DNA from: Ipomoea triloba
Lineage: Eukaryota > Streptophyta > Magnoliopsida > Solanales > Convolvulaceae
NCBI RefSeq assembly: GCF_003576645.1
Contig: NC_044916.1
Span: 7,646,633 to 7,710,632 of the forward strand
Direction: 5' to 3'
DNA: 64,000 bases
Shown here: one piece after another, positions 1 through 12,432 of the stretch
Layout of the letters: every line of letters starts with the position of its first letter
How positions within the stretch are numbered: position 1 is the first letter of the stretch
The notes under the pieces: model-generated
Told to the model about the DNA's origin: nothing
Database searches by the model: none
The model's input: only the letters and a program-made list of their open reading frames with translations
Program-made: the position numbers and the translations under genes

Positions 1-107
1 TATTGAATATGGCATGAAAAAAATATTACCATAATAAATAAGTATAAATGACCAACAAAAGAAAATTTTCAAAGCACTAATTTAAGGAGCGTCACAAATG
101 AATTATC

Positions 108-3100
108 TCACCAAGGAATGGTTCTAATGTCTCCAAGTTCTGCAAGGGTGTCTTTGATTGAATGTAACTCCTTGACGGCATTGCCAATGCTCATTCTGTC
201 TCTGGGTAACTCCATGGAACAAGCTATTCCAATCTTAAAAATTGATACAAGGCAATCTATTATCTGGTTTTGAAGTATAAGGCTTCTAGGAGTTGCATTA
301 GCTTCTTCGTTGAATAGCTTTAGATCCACAATCTCAATGACTTGCTCAGGCACGCTCATTCTAACATAGTTATGAAGAGTTAAGCCATTATTGAAGATAT
401 CACTAGTAGGACTTTTATTGGTAAATATCTCTAACAAAAGGATTCCATAGCTATACATATCACCAAATGTTGACAAATCACTTCTCATCCCATACTCTGA
501 AAAAATTCAAATTCAAGCATTAGTACTCTTTCACCAAAATTTATATATATACTTTAAAAGTCTTTATGTTTAATGAGAATTGACTCTCTCTTAAAAGTTT
601 CAAGATGATTAATTAAATAAATAAAAGAAAATAGGATACCTGGAGCTGCATATCCAATAGTTCCTTTAATTCCTATAGATGAACTCTCTTGGTTAGATGA
701 AGATGCAACTGTAACTTCCGTGGGAAAAAACTTTGCTAATCCAAAATCAGCCACGTGAGCAACTAAGTCTCCATCCAACAAAATATTGCTTGGCTTCAAA
801 TCACAATGTACTAAACCTGTCTCCAACTGATTATGAAGATAATCAAGTGCACTTGCCACATCAATTGCAATATTTACCCTCTGTAACAAGTTCAAACTCT
901 TTGAATAATTATTCTCTCCTGTATCTTTTGAGAGATTGTGCAGCCAATTGTCCAGACTACCATTGATCATATACTCATAAACAATGGCCAAGAAGTCATT
1001 ACCCTCATGGTCGATGCTACAACAAGTGGTCAAAACTTTTACCAAGTTTCGGTGCCGAATTTGCCTCAACGCTTCACATTCTGCCAAAAAGCTCTTGGAT
1101 GCTCCTCTCACTTGAAGCTTGAACACTTTAATTGCAACTATTCCCAAACTACCATCAAGAATGCCCTTGTAAACTGTGCTGAATTTTCCAAATCCAATAA
1201 TGCTGGATTTAGAAAATTCATTAGTTGCCTTCTGGATACTCCAATATGACAACTTAGGCATGAACTCTGTTGTTGCATCCAACATTAAAGGCTGCTTGTT
1301 CTTCTGCTTGTAAATGACCACAAGGAGAGCCACAATTATCAGTAGAATCAAAGTCCCACTTGAAATAAAAATTGTCAGCTTTTGAATATGGGACAGATGT
1401 TTTGTTCCCCCTTCTCTTGGGCATGTTGGCGACCCAAATTGCGGAATACCTCCGCAGAGGTTGGAGTTACCACCAAGCTCAACTTCAGTCTTGTGTTTAA
1501 AAATCCCTTCAGTAGGTATCTCACCTTCCAAATGGTTAAATGATATATTCAATTGCTTCAAGTACCGAAGTTTACCTAGAAATTATGGTATTTTTCCTAT
1601 GAGGTTATTACAGGATAGATCTAAAATTTCAAGGCTTTTTAAAGAAGTGAAAGAAGGAGGGATAAATCCATGGAAAAGATTATGATTGATGTTGAGTTCA
1701 ATCAAGCTACTCAATGCACCAATGGTACTTGGAAGTGTGCCAAAGAACATGTTGTTTGAGAGGTTTAGTGACAACAAATTTTTGAACCCACCAATCTCTA
1801 CAGGAAGATGACCTGTAAAGTGATTGTGAGAGAGGTCTAAATGCAAAAGTGATGTGAAGATAACTTTGGGAAAATTTCCATGGAGTTTGTTTCTGGAAAC
1901 ATTTAATTCTAACAAATACTTAAATTTTTCAAAACTTTTCGGTATAGTACCTTGCAACTCATTGAATTGTAGGTAAAGGTCACTAAGAATGGACAGATTT
2001 CCCATTGAAATTGGAATCTCACCAAACAATTTGTTTCCTTGAAGGTTTAAACCGATGAGTTTTTGAAGGCTTCCCCATGAGCTTGGAATAGTACCGCCTA
2101 GCTGGTTTTCTGATAAGTCTAGGTATTGTAAGTTAACAAGATGACGAATTTCACTTGGAATAGTACCACTTATGACATTTTTTGGAATGAGAAAACCCTC
2201 AAGACTTGAAAAGTTTGCTATGAATCTGGGCAAAACCCCTCCAAAATTGCAATTACTAAGATACAAGGCCACTAGTGTAGCAGTACTATTGAGAAGAGAA
2301 GACATGAAATCCAAATCAGTGGATTTTCCATTACCAAGTGGATTGTCATCAAGTGAAAGATATTTTAGTCTTTTAAGTCCACCAAATGACGGTACTCCTC
2401 CAATAAAACCATTATGAGTAACATCAAAATACCACAACCTTGTGGCATTTGAGATTGAGATGGGAAGTCGCCCTATTAAGTAATTATTAAATATATTTAA
2501 AAACTCTAGATTTGGAAGAGTAGAGCCTAAATTTGGAGGAAGATATCCTTGAAGTTGATTTTCTTCTCCATGAAACTCGATCAATGAAGAAATATTGAAA
2601 ATGGACATGGGAATGGTAGAAGTCAGGTAGTTATTGTTTACATAAATAACAAAAACTTTCTGCAGGCATCCAAAAGAAGTAGGAATTTTTCCCTTGAAAT
2701 TATTTACACCAAAAGAAAGTTTCTTGAGTGATGAAAAATTGCCTATGTAAGCAGGTATCTCTCCCGTCAAGTGGTTTGTGACAACCGAAAGGTGCTCAAG
2801 TTTGGACAGTGATCGAAACTCCAAAGGAAATGTACCCGTTAGATTATTGTTTCCCAAATAAAAATTTGTTAGACTAACACAATGTGAAAGGTTTTTTGGA
2901 ATTTCACCTGAAAATACATTAATAGTGAGATCCAACCCACTTAATCTTGTAAGTCTACCCATCTCTTTAGGAATTATACCTGCTAGAGTGTTGTTGTAAA
3001 GAATCAATTCTCTAAGAAAACTCAAGTTCCCAATTGCTGGGGACAAAGAGCCTTGAAGGTTGCTCGAACTCAAATCGATTGATACAACTCGTTGGTGTTT

Positions 3101-3289
3101 GCGACCACAAGTTATTCCAACCCAATTACAGAAATGGGTAGACTCATTCCACGACTGAAGAGAATCTCCGATGATGTTGGCTTTGAGTGAAAGCAATGCT
3201 GTGTGATCAGAAACATTTCCGGGCAGGGAGGAGGAAGCTTTGCAGAGGAAGGCAAATATAGCATAAAAACAAAAGAGGGAGAAGCTCAT
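108..3289 (-). pseudogene. LRR-XII receptor-like kinase paralogue with a premature stop
   Basis: This is a two-exon LRR receptor kinase reading leftward. Exon 1 is 3289-640 and exon 2 is 496-108; the 143-bp intron has a CAG|GTATCC donor and a TTTTTTCAG acceptor, and the join reads GYAAPEYGM. The start at 3289 opens a signal peptide (MSFSLFCFYAIFAF) and follows a TATA-like box at 3351-3360. An N-terminal LRR cap and about 20 LRRs come next. At codon 569 (1583-1585) a TAA replaces what is AAA (Lys) in the paralogue at 16.1-19.6 kb. The frame stays open beyond it through the remaining LRR, a transmembrane helix (around residue 650) and a non-RD kinase (HCDLKPSN, DFGLAKF). The predicted product is therefore a 568-residue ectodomain without membrane anchor or kinase. 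A sequencing error at that base is the alternative. Without the stop the protein would be 1012 residues, normal for subfamily XII (FLS2/EFR/Xa21 type). Confidence 0.88.
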
Positions 3290-3350
3290 TTTGTGGAGAA
3301 GATACAAACTTTATTATACTGAGTGCACTAGGATTGGGTGGAAAGATGAG

Positions 3351-3360
3351 AGTATTTATA
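3351..3360 (-). promoter_or_regulatory. TATA-like box of the first LRR receptor kinase
   Basis: The minus strand reads TATAAATACT here, about 60 bases before the ATG at 3289, a plausible core-promoter spacing. Confidence 0.5.
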
Positions 3361-3466
3361 GAGCTCAAGAATACAAAACCAATATAAAGTAAATACGTAA
3401 ATGTACAAAAATACCCATTGGGATTTTGGGAAAACCTTAATCCTACTTTTGGTGAACATGTTAACC

Positions 3467-3770
3467 GCAAATTATATCGTGGACCATGGTCCACAATGCA
3501 TTGTGGACCATGATCATAACTGATACTGCAGTTGTGTTGAACGGATACTCCAGTTGTATTGAAAAGATACTTCAGTTGTGTTGAAAGGAAACTGCAGTTG
3601 CACGGAACAGAGGTCGTTCATCCATTCAACTCAACTGCAGTATCTATTCAACACAGGTTACACAGCTACAGTATCTTTTCAACACAACTACAGTATCTGT
3701 TCAACACAACTGCAGTTCCAGATGAATGACACGACCTCTGTTCCGCACAACTGCAGTTCTTTTCAACACG
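3467..3770. mobile_element. Truncated copy of the tandem-repeat Mutator-like family
   Basis: The left end reads GCAAATTATATCGTGGACC and runs into the perfect palindrome GTCCACAATGCATTGTGGAC, the same as the complete copy at 28047. The core has about 20-bp repeats of the ACTGCAGTTGTGTTGAA type in one orientation and then the complement, so it folds back. The expected right terminus is missing and no 9-bp duplication was found, so the copy is probably truncated. Confidence 0.6.
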
Positions 3771-3810
3771 GGTGCAACGCACGGGGTCAAAATACTAAAA
3801 TAATACTAAT

Positions 3811-4424
3811 ACCTTAGCTGAAAATGGTTTTTTGTCCTAAAATTAATTTTGGTTAATTTCGTTCGTTCGGAAGCAAATTAAGATTAAAAAATGACTATAT
3901 TTATCTTAATTTCGAGAAATTCTTCAGTAGCCGGTTATAATAAACAACAAAATTTTTAATAAAAATAAACTAAGTTGAATTAAGATTTAACTCAGTATTG
4001 AAAATTAAATGAATAATGTAGTCTACAAGATTAAAATTAACACCTGCTGATAGTAGATGAGAAATGAGATGCAAGTGCAAGTGGATCAATGCCGATAGAA
4101 ATGGAATGGATTATCACTTTGACCTATCATATCAAATTAATTCAAAAAACAGATCGATTAAAAACAAAAAAAAAATAAAAACAAAAAAAAAATAAAAACA
4201 AAAACAAAAAAAAATCTTACAATTAGGACAGGTTAGATTTTTAATAAGTATTATAATGTCTCTCGTAACTATTACAATTTTCTTCATAAATAATTATTCA
4301 ACCCTTAATTTTACATTTTCATTAAAAGTATTATATTTTTCATAAAAAATATTACACTTTCTCTCATAAGTAACAATCAATCAATTTATTTATTATTAGT
4401 ATTATACTTTTTTTTATTAAATAT
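3811..4424. other. AT-rich intergenic stretch, no gene seen
   Basis: There is no convincing reading frame. It contains A-rich runs near 4168-4215 and TATTACA/TGTAATA-type sequence that recurs at 5690-6010 and 26860-27080, suggesting old MITE debris. Confidence 0.5.
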
Positions 4425-5690
4425 TGTTATGAAAGTAAAGAGAAAGAGAGAGTTTCTGAATATACTGTCTTATACTGTCATATATTGTTGTATAGAAAAG
4501 AGAATACAAGACCGTATAAATAGGTGCTAGAAGACTACGAATATGAAACATATGTCTACATACCTAAATCCCTAAAGGCTATCTAATCTATAGATATTCC
4601 ATATATTAATCTCTAGTTGGAGCATAGATATTAATTATGCCCAACTTGTTACACAAATAACTAATAACCCAAAATAACCAAATAACTAAATAACGAACTA
4701 ACTTAAATCCATTTAGGACATTCCCCTTGAACAAAAGCTTTGCACGCCACCAATACCTACAGACAGTTGGGTGAACTCGACATGGACCGAACAAGCTTGA
4801 GATTGGACACTCCCCCTGCAACAAAAGCTTGGACACCATCAATACCTACGGACAGTTGGGTGAACTCGGCGTGGACCAAACAAGCTTGGGGTTGGGCACT
4901 CTCGTAAACCGAAAGCTTGAATCGCCACCAATATCGCAACTTCGGGTGAACACAACGTGGACCGAACAAGCTTGGGATTGGATTCCCCCTTAACCGAAAG
5001 CTTGAACGCCATCAATACCGCAACTCCGGGTGAACACAACGTGGACCATACAAGCTTGAACACACAAGGTAAAGAAGACAAACTCCAAACTGGAAGGCAC
5101 AAATTCTTTACCAACGAAAGGGAAGCATGCCCCAAACGACAATGAGCATCAAAAAGGGGTTGACAACAACAAAACAGGCAACGAACTCCAACTCAACAAA
5201 CTCAAAGAAGTAGATGCATCAGACTCAGCCATATCCAAAAAAAGAAACAGATCACAAGTACACAAAATTCAAGCCTGAATGTGTACGAGACAAAGTGATC
5301 GTAAAGCAAAAAATCGAAGACAACGCACAAACCAAGTCCAGATCCGAGACAAACGAACTCAGGCGACCCAGGAGCAGTTGACTAAAACGTTTTCCAGTCG
5401 TTGGAGGAGCCTCACGCGCCGGTGCGTAGGAGAGTGGCAGCGCGTGAGGCTCACGCATGTGACGACAACGGAGCGAAAAAAAATTATAGTAAAGGCTCAG
5501 ATACCATGTTACGAAAGTAAAGAGAGGATTTCTGAATATGATGTCTTATACTGTCTTATAGAAAAGAGAATACAAAGCCCTATAAATAGGTGCTAGAAGA
5601 CTACGAATAGGAAATATATGCCTAACTACCTAAATCCCTAAAGACCACCTAATCTATAGAGATTCCATATTTTATATCTATATTCCATAA
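4425..5690 (-). mobile_element. Short non-autonomous LTR retrotransposon (TRIM/LARD type)
   Basis: Two direct repeats of about 175-185 bp flank a short interior: about 4425-4600 and 5507-5690. Both contain TTTCTGAATAT, ATAAATAGGTGCTAGAAGAC and CCTAATCTATAGA. Just inside the right repeat, the minus strand reads TGGTATCTGAGCC, a near match to the initiator tRNA-Met primer-binding site, so the element reads leftward. The interior encodes no recognisable gag or pol. It is largely tandem repeats of about 95 bp (4740-5060) built around GTGGACCGAACAAGCTTG. Exact LTR ends and the target duplication were not resolved. Confidence 0.65.
4740..5060. repeat. Degenerate tandem repeat inside the short LTR element
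   Basis: About four units of roughly 95 bp, each holding a GGTGAAC..GTGGACC..ACAAGCTTG block and a ..AAAGCTTG block. Short open frames across it on both strands look like repeat artefacts. Confidence 0.6.
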
Positions 5691-6039
5691 AAAATATTAT
5701 TGACTCTATTATAAGGTATTATTTGTTCTATACTTTTTCTATAGAACCTTTTCTCAATGAGTCACAGAGGTGTCATCTAAGCACAAGATGTTTGGCAGTA
5801 TTATACTTAGCTTTTTCTTATAACTAAATGTTCAACCCTAAATATTACATTTTAATTTAAAAGTATTACATTTTTTCTTCAAAAATTATTATACATTCCC
5901 TTATAAGTGATGAATCATATATTCATGATTTGTATTTCATTTTTTAGCATAAGTATTAAATTTCCATCTTAACATTACCTATCTCAGTAATCTCACATAT
6001 AAGAATTTATGTGAGGGTCTCAAATTAGACTCACCCATC
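5691..6039. other. AT-rich stretch, no gene
   Basis: Contains TATTACATTTT and CTTATAAGT repeats shared with 4250-4440 and 26310-27080. No coding signal. Confidence 0.45.
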
Positions 6040-7556
6040 TTTAATTAGGCTAATGTTTTGGCACGCCTAACTCAAAATTCGATAGATAACAAAGTCACAA
6101 TCATAATTTGTGATCCATCAATTGGCATTGATGTGCCGTTGAGGGTTACGTTGATGACGATGTTTTAGGAATCTAATTATATTGTAAAATTTTAGTTTTT
6201 ATTCTCCGATCCTATCCAAAATTTAAAATTATATATAAAAATCCTAAGAATCGCTTTATTCTTATCCAACAAACAAATATCCATGTGCACGTATATACAA
6301 CAATTACATGAAATTTTTATTAATTTTCAATTTATTATCAAAGGGTAAAATAGTTGAAATGGTTTATAAAGTTGTGAAGCATGAATTATACATCCAACCA
6401 GAAGATCAGCAAGCAAAAGAATATAAATAATTATCATTGGTCAGCTGGCCTAAAGACTTTGAATTTTGAGTGACATATGCACAATATTTCAAAGAAGAAT
6501 TTTTTCCTGTAGAAATTAAATTTTAGTTGACAGTTGCTCTCATGGATGATGAAGGTCGTCATTGATGGCTCGGTCTTGACAGTAGCTGGTAGAATGTTTA
6601 CAAAATTATTGTACAAATTTCTGCACAACACTATTCGTGAAAGCAATTGATCGCATGGAAATTTTGGGGGACCAAACTCCGATCCGCGTGAAAATTAAAT
6701 TTGGGTCTTGATATATAGTAGCAAGTAGAATGATTGTATGTACAAATTTCTGCATAATACAATTCATGAAAACAATTGCACGGAAATTTAGGGGGACCAA
6801 AATCCGCGTGAAATTTTGGGGCTTGACAGTAGCTAGTTAGCTAGTTAGAATGTTTACACAATTATTGTACAAATTTCTGCATAATACAATTTTTGAAAGC
6901 AATTGCATGGAAAATTTGGAGGACCAAACTCAGCGTGAGATTAACTTCGCAGACTAGGCTTTAATGATTGCTGTTGTTGTTGTTATTACAACATGCTGGA
7001 AATTTTAATTTCACAATTATTTCAAAAACCAAATTCTCCACAGAAAAAATGGTTAATATAAGGCCTATAAAACACATTTTTCTTAAAATCGATTTGTTTC
7101 TTCTCGAAGGTGTTAGCTAGGGTATTAAAGTATCAGATTCTCGAAATACAATAAATGATAATAATATATTTGAGCACTCAAATATACTACTTTCAACAAA
7201 TATGAGCAAAGGGAACACACTTTATAGTTTAGGAAAGGGTGGGAGAATATTTTACCGGAGTTTGAGAGATTATATTTGGTGAGTAAAAACAAAATTTTGT
7301 AGTAGTTAAATCATGCTTTGCAACCACATGTATTTATAGGAGAAGTGAAATTCATTAACACTAATGACATTCAAAATTGAATTTAAAATTTAATTGTGTG
7401 GTTGAGATGGATTCCGATTTTAAAGACAAATGACCTTATAAATGCATAAGTGTATTTATAAAAAAAAAATTAAAAAAAAAGAGTGAAAAGTATAAGTGGG
7501 CTTTAAAACTTTAAAATTTGAGAAAGTTTCGAAACCCAGCCCACTTATACTTTGCA

Positions 7557-8831
7557 CTCTTAAGTGGCAAATTATGCCGTGGACCCAGGTCCACCTTGCA
7601 GGTCCACCTTGCAAGGTGGACCAGGGTCCAAAACGGCGTCGTTTTATTAACTTTTGTTAAAAATTAAAAATTAACAGCGTTAATTGTAGCTCTCTCTTGC
7701 AAATCATCTTCGTCGCAGCATTCACAGATACAGAGTTATAGGTTCACAAACATATAACTCCATGTTCACAACAACATAGCTCTATATTCACAGATACAGA
7801 ACTCTATGTTCACAAATATATAACTCCATGTTCACAATAACAGAACTACACATTCACAGATACAGAGCTTTAGGTTCACAACAACATAGTTCTACATTCA
7901 CAAATACAGAACTCTATGTTCACAAAAATATAACTACATGTTCACAATAACAGAGCTATACATTAACAAATATAGATATCAATGTTCACAAACACAGAGC
8001 TCTAATAAGTCCTCAACAATAGAACTACATGTTCACAATTATAGAACTCTATATTCACAAATACAGAACTCTATGTTCACAAACATAAAACTATATGTTC
8101 ACAAAAAAATAGAACTCCATGTTCACAACAACATAGCTCTACATTCACAGATACAAAACTCTATGTTAACAAATATATAACTCCATGTTCACAATAACAG
8201 AACTATACATTCACAGATACAGAGATCTAGGTTCACAAGCACAGAGCTCTACGTTCACAACAACATAGCTCTACATGCACAGATACAGAGCTCTAGTTCA
8301 CAAAAAAATAACTTCATGTTCACAATATATAACTCCATTTTTGAACCATTAACAGTGTATATTACATGGAACATAAACCCTATTCTAAATAAACTCATTA
8401 TACTAGTTAGAATGCTTGCAAAATTGCGATGAAAACTACGGTGAACTATGCTTGCAAAATGGCGATGAACAATGCTGTCAAGCACGATGAGAATGGTGGA
8501 TGAAGGTGCGAAAATGGCGAAAATGGCAGATGAATCGCAGATGAATGGTGAAGATGGAAGGGGACTTATTTTTCAATGGTGAAGAGGGAAGATGGAATGG
8601 TGAATCGCAGATCTGAAGATGAATTGCACATGAATGGTGAAGATGGAAGATGGAATGGTGAATCGCAGATTAATACCCCTTATTTAAAAAAAAAAAAAAA
8701 AGTTGATTGGCTGAGGAAAACGGTGCCACTAACGGCACCGTTACCCTCAGCTCATAAAACGCTGCCGTTTTGGACCCATGTCTACCTTGCAAGGTAGACT
8801 TGGGTCCACGACATAACAACTGCTCTTAAGT
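7557..8831. mobile_element. Mutator-like non-autonomous element with tandem-repeat core
   Basis: The element is 7566-8822, between perfect 9-bp direct repeats CTCTTAAGT (7557-7565 and 8823-8831). The paralogous segment has the empty site CTCTTAAGTGACATGACT near 29120. The left end is GGCAAATTATGCCGTGGACC and the right end, inverted, is CAGTTGTTATGTCGTGGACC. Both ends carry the palindrome family GTCYACCTTGCAAGGTRGAC and AAAACGGCGTCGTTTT-like sequence. The core (about 7720-8335) is a ~22-24-bp tandem array of the CTATGTTCACAAATACAGAA kind, followed by a second repeat around GATGGAATGGTGAATCGCAG. Frames through the core are repeat artefacts, and no transposase is encoded. Confidence 0.9.
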
Positions 8832-9080
8832 GACATGACTAAAAAAGTCTCAACAGGACAATTTGTAGATATTATTTTTTTTAAATAAAGATAAATGAGC
8901 CTTTAAATGTGTTATTCTACTTTGGTTGATAATTAATTACTTTAATCTTGTTAGTTAGGCTAATATTTCTTTTATTAGGTTGATTAAATTGTTTTTTTTA
9001 GTACTACTGACTGAGTTATAAATTTATAATGTAGTATCTAGTTGTAACTATTGGGTTGATTAAATTGATTAAGGATGAAT

Positions 9081-9355
9081 GAGTTTGGAGGAAAATTATT
9101 GTGTGGACCATGAATACAATATACATTTTTAATATACTAAAAGTACATTCTTTGTGTACTGAATATACATTATTTGATAATATATAAAAAATTATTGCTT
9201 TCAAATAATGTACTTTACGTATACAAATAATATACTTTTTTTAAATTAAAAATGTACATACTTTTAGAGTTTTAGTATATTAAAAATGTACTTTTTATTT
9301 ATGATTCACACAAATGTGTGAACCATGGTCTAGGGAATAATGATTGGAGTTTGGA
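9081..9355. mobile_element. Short member of the Mutator-like family
   Basis: The element is 9090-9346, between perfect 9-bp duplications GAGTTTGGA (9081-9089 and 9347-9355), absent from the paralogous segment near 29385. The left end is GGAAAATTATTGTGTGGACC and the inverted right end is CAATCATTATTCCCTAGACC. A palindrome TTCACACAAATGTGTGAA lies near the right end. The core is AT-rich with repeated AAAATGTAC and TAATGTAC words. Confidence 0.85.
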
Positions 9356-9401
9356 TTGATTGGCCTAAAATATTTAAATTATTCTTTTTTGAGTACTAAT
9401 G

Positions 9402-9655
9402 ACTCTATTATAGTACTAATGACTCTATTACATTGTAATATCTGTTCATCTATATTTTCTCAACCTGTTGAAGAAACACAAAAAGTATAGTACTAATGAC
9501 TCTATTACATTGTAATATCTGTTCATCTATATTTTCTCAACCTGTTGAAAAAACACAAAAAGTCAATATCGCCTCCACTGAAACTTGATCGACTTGATCT
9601 CATGACCTCCCAATTGAGAGAGTCACTACATGTCACTTGACCACAAGGTCATTAG
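9402..9655 (-). mobile_element. tRNA-derived SINE with duplicated 3' end
   Basis: Read leftward, it has a pol III A-box-like TGTGGTCAAGTGAC and a B-box-like GAGGTCATGAGATCAAG, then a tail shared with the SINE at 44590 (GTTGAGAAA..GATATTACA). The terminal segment of about 75 bp, with AGTACTAATGACTCTATTA, occurs twice in tandem (9409-9484 and 9490-9560). Confidence 0.55.
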
Positions 9656-10307
9656 CTATTTAAATTATTACTAGTATGATAACTGAAGATGATAAGTATT
9701 CAAATTACGCTATGTTATAAAAAAGTATTGATGTTGTTAAGTTTCACATATAAAAAGGAGATATGAACTTTATTCATTCATATATAGTTTTGTCATTTAC
9801 TAATTATGTTGATTTGATGTGAAAAAATTATATGAGACATTTGTAATTAAAATAAGATTGATATTTGTTTTCAAAGAAAAAAAAAAGATTGATATTTAAG
9901 ATTGGTAATTAGTTAAAATAACAAACTATTTTAAAGCTTAATACAAAATACAAAATATTTAAAATTACAAATTATTAAAACATCTTATCAAGCATACCAA
10001 AAAAAAGAAACATCTTATCAGAGGAGGAGGAGGATTGCACTTTGCTTCAGGGAGGTATCTTGAATGATCAACATATTTTAAGCTCCACAACTGCATTCAG
10101 AATTTACCAACAAAAAAAAATGGATACGCTGCCAACAAAAAAATAGTTAAGATTAATTTAGGTGTCTTGTATGGCAGGCCGACTGCAAAACAAAACCACA
10201 ATATAATCCAGTTCAGTCGTCAAAAAGCCAAAATCAAGCAGAGTAAAGATGCTGAAAATCCACATAATCATTAAATGTACATTTGGTAAATCATATAATC
10301 TACTATA
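9656..10307. other. Intergenic, nothing recognised
   Basis: AT-rich with short A runs. No open frame, repeat array or element end was found. Confidence 0.4.
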
Positions 10308-11593
10308 TCTACTATACTAATAAGAGCCAAAGAGAGTTAGGCCTAAAATGGGTAGAAAAAATGGCGGTCAAATTATTTAATCAAATAGATGGTTTAGATG
10401 AATTATTTAATCAAATAGATGGTTAAGATAATTCAGATTAATATTATTAATAGAGATTACCTAATTTAACCTTACTTTTATGATAATCCGTTAAGTTTTC
10501 CGTTAAATATTCTCTCCTCCGTTAATATTCTGTTAACTTTTAACTTACCTATTAATTTCTATAAGAAAGATCTTAGATTCGAACCTCATCTCAATCAAAT
10601 TTGACATAATTAAGTTTCTCACTCTATTTACTCTTATTAAATTAAATAAAGTAGTAGCTACAACAAAAAATGATACATATGTATTTCTTTAATACCATGA
10701 AAAAAAAATAAAAAAGAATAGTTTGAAACCAATCATATTAACTACTTGGGGGATTTGTTGACAATGAAAGTACTCAAATAACCCATTACCAAGCAAATTG
10801 AAGCGAGAAACTACTTTTTAATATCTTTGGAATATATAATATTTTAAATTTTCAAATTTTTATTAATTTATTTAATCTTTTTTCTTAAACTAGGGATTTC
10901 TTTATCCACAATAACTCATTCAACAATAATGGTTGAACCAATTGAACACCAAGCAGAACACCTAAAGGAAAGTCCATAGCTCTCACATCATAATCTCATT
11001 GCATGACGTTGTCATCTATGCTACCAACAATAACCGAATTGCAAATAACACACTACCAACAAAAAGGAAGAGAACAAATAGTAAAGATGAAGACAATGAC
11101 AATGTTACTCAAAAGAGAATTAAGAACACTTAGAAAAATTCAAATGAAAAGTAGCATTTATTTAGACTATCATTTTTAGACCAAATATTTAGACTATTGA
11201 TTTTACAAGGTTGCAAACATTTATTTTAGTAATAATTATGATGAATTTTCTATATTATTTTGGATTCATATACTTTGAGTTAATGAATTTTCTATATTAT
11301 TTTGGATTCATATACTTTGAGTTAGATATTTAAATAAATTATTTTGGATTCATATACTTTGAGTTAGATATTTAAATAAAATATTTTGGATTCATATACT
11401 TTGAGTTAGATATTTAAATAAAAAAATTTGGATTCATATACTTTGAGTTAGATATTTAAATAAAAAAATTCGACATTCAATTACCCATGTATAAACTTCT
11501 CCTATATAATCTTGCATTGATATGCTTTCAAATATTTATTTAAATATAAACATTGGACATTAACTCATACGCGTAATGCGCGTATAAAACTAG
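10308..11593 (+). mobile_element. Non-autonomous Helitron
   Basis: It begins with TCTACTATACTAATAAG, the usual plant Helitron 5' end, preceded by A. It ends with a small hairpin (ACGCGTAATGCGCGT) followed by TATAAAACTAG and then T, so it sits between A and T with no target duplication. It has no Rep/helicase frame. Near the 3' end is a tandem array (about 11265-11470). Confidence 0.85.
11265..11470 (+). repeat. Minisatellite inside the Helitron
   Basis: About five copies of a ~46-50-bp unit with TTTGGATTCATATACTTTGA and GTTAGATATTTAAATAAA. Confidence 0.8.
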
Positions 11594-11977
11594 TACTTAT
11601 ATAAAAAGAAACTCTATATGAGAAAGTGCTAAACGTGTGCTGTAAGTGATTTTATCACTTCTTTTGCAGCTTTACATTTAGCAGATTCTATGCGAACAAC
11701 AAATACATTCCATATCTTGCCATACTCTGCAATATATAAGGGATCTTAGTAGTTCCAATGTTGACATGCATTATATCAAACCAAATATCTAACTTCTAAG
11801 CAAGTCACACATTATAAACAAGTAATTGAAACTGGTTTTTAAAGAATGCCCCTTTAACGTATAGCAAGTCACACCTTTCTTCAATCTAGGTATTATTTTT
11901 TCTTTATCAGCGTAAAATATTTCAAGCCTCTAAAAAACATTGATATTCTCTTGACTTTATCGACTGAAACTTCTGCT

Positions 11978-12374
11978 TGTAAAATTTTCCCTAATAATAT
12001 ATATTATATATTATATATTATATATTAGGGCGTTAATTAAGTAGTGCAAGTTGACTAGGCTTGTTAAGTAGTTTGGTTGGACTGGATAACTAAGAGCTGT
12101 TATTCAACCAGACTCTATGCCTAATATAAACTTGGATTGATGGGATACATGATATTCATTATATTGCACATTCAGATACGGCACTCATACTACTCACTAG
12201 ACACCAATACACCATCTAGGGTTTTGAGTCAAGTATGAGCCAAATATGGCTAACGGTCTCCCGTTCAAGAGGCATCACACATCAACTGTGGGTGGAGATC
12301 AACACTGCTTCTGCTACTACGAGGTCAGGTTTCTCGTAGACTATTCTGTATGGTTAGATTATTTGTATCTAACA
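11978..12374 (+). mobile_element. 5' LTR of an LTR retrotransposon
   Basis: A TG..CA-bounded sequence ending CTAACA is followed three bases later by TGGTATCAGAGCC (12377-12389), a match to the initiator tRNA-Met primer-binding site. A diverged inverted copy of the first ~240 bp lies in the aquaporin intron (31928 leftward). No gag or pol was found downstream, so the interior is lost or non-coding. Confidence 0.65.
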
Positions 12375-12376
12375 TT

Positions 12377-12389
12377 TGGTATCAGAGCC
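12377..12389 (+). other. Primer-binding site (tRNA-Met type)
   Basis: TGGTATCAGAGCC, immediately after the LTR end. Confidence 0.75.
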
Positions 12390-12432
12390 TTTATAATCTC
12401 TGTCTGGTTGATTGTTTTGCCTAAAACAATAT

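Larger units (their letters stand above)
6040..9400. repeat. Segmental duplication copy A
   Basis: Similar to 26458-29425 over most of its length, for example TTAGGCTAATGTTTTGGCACG at 6050, GGTCAGCTGGCCTAAAGAC at 6439, the paired TTGACAGTAGCT sites, and GATTGGCCTAAAAT at 9357. The copies differ mainly by insertions: this one holds elements at 7566 and 9090, and the other holds elements at 26574, 26820, 27678 and 28047. No gene was recognised in the shared sequence. Short frames at 6434-6800 are not convincing. Confidence 0.8.

Noticed and set aside
7938..8180. Open frame of 80 codons
   Set aside because: It lies wholly within the ~22-24-bp tandem repeat of the Mutator-like element and its translation is repeat-periodic.
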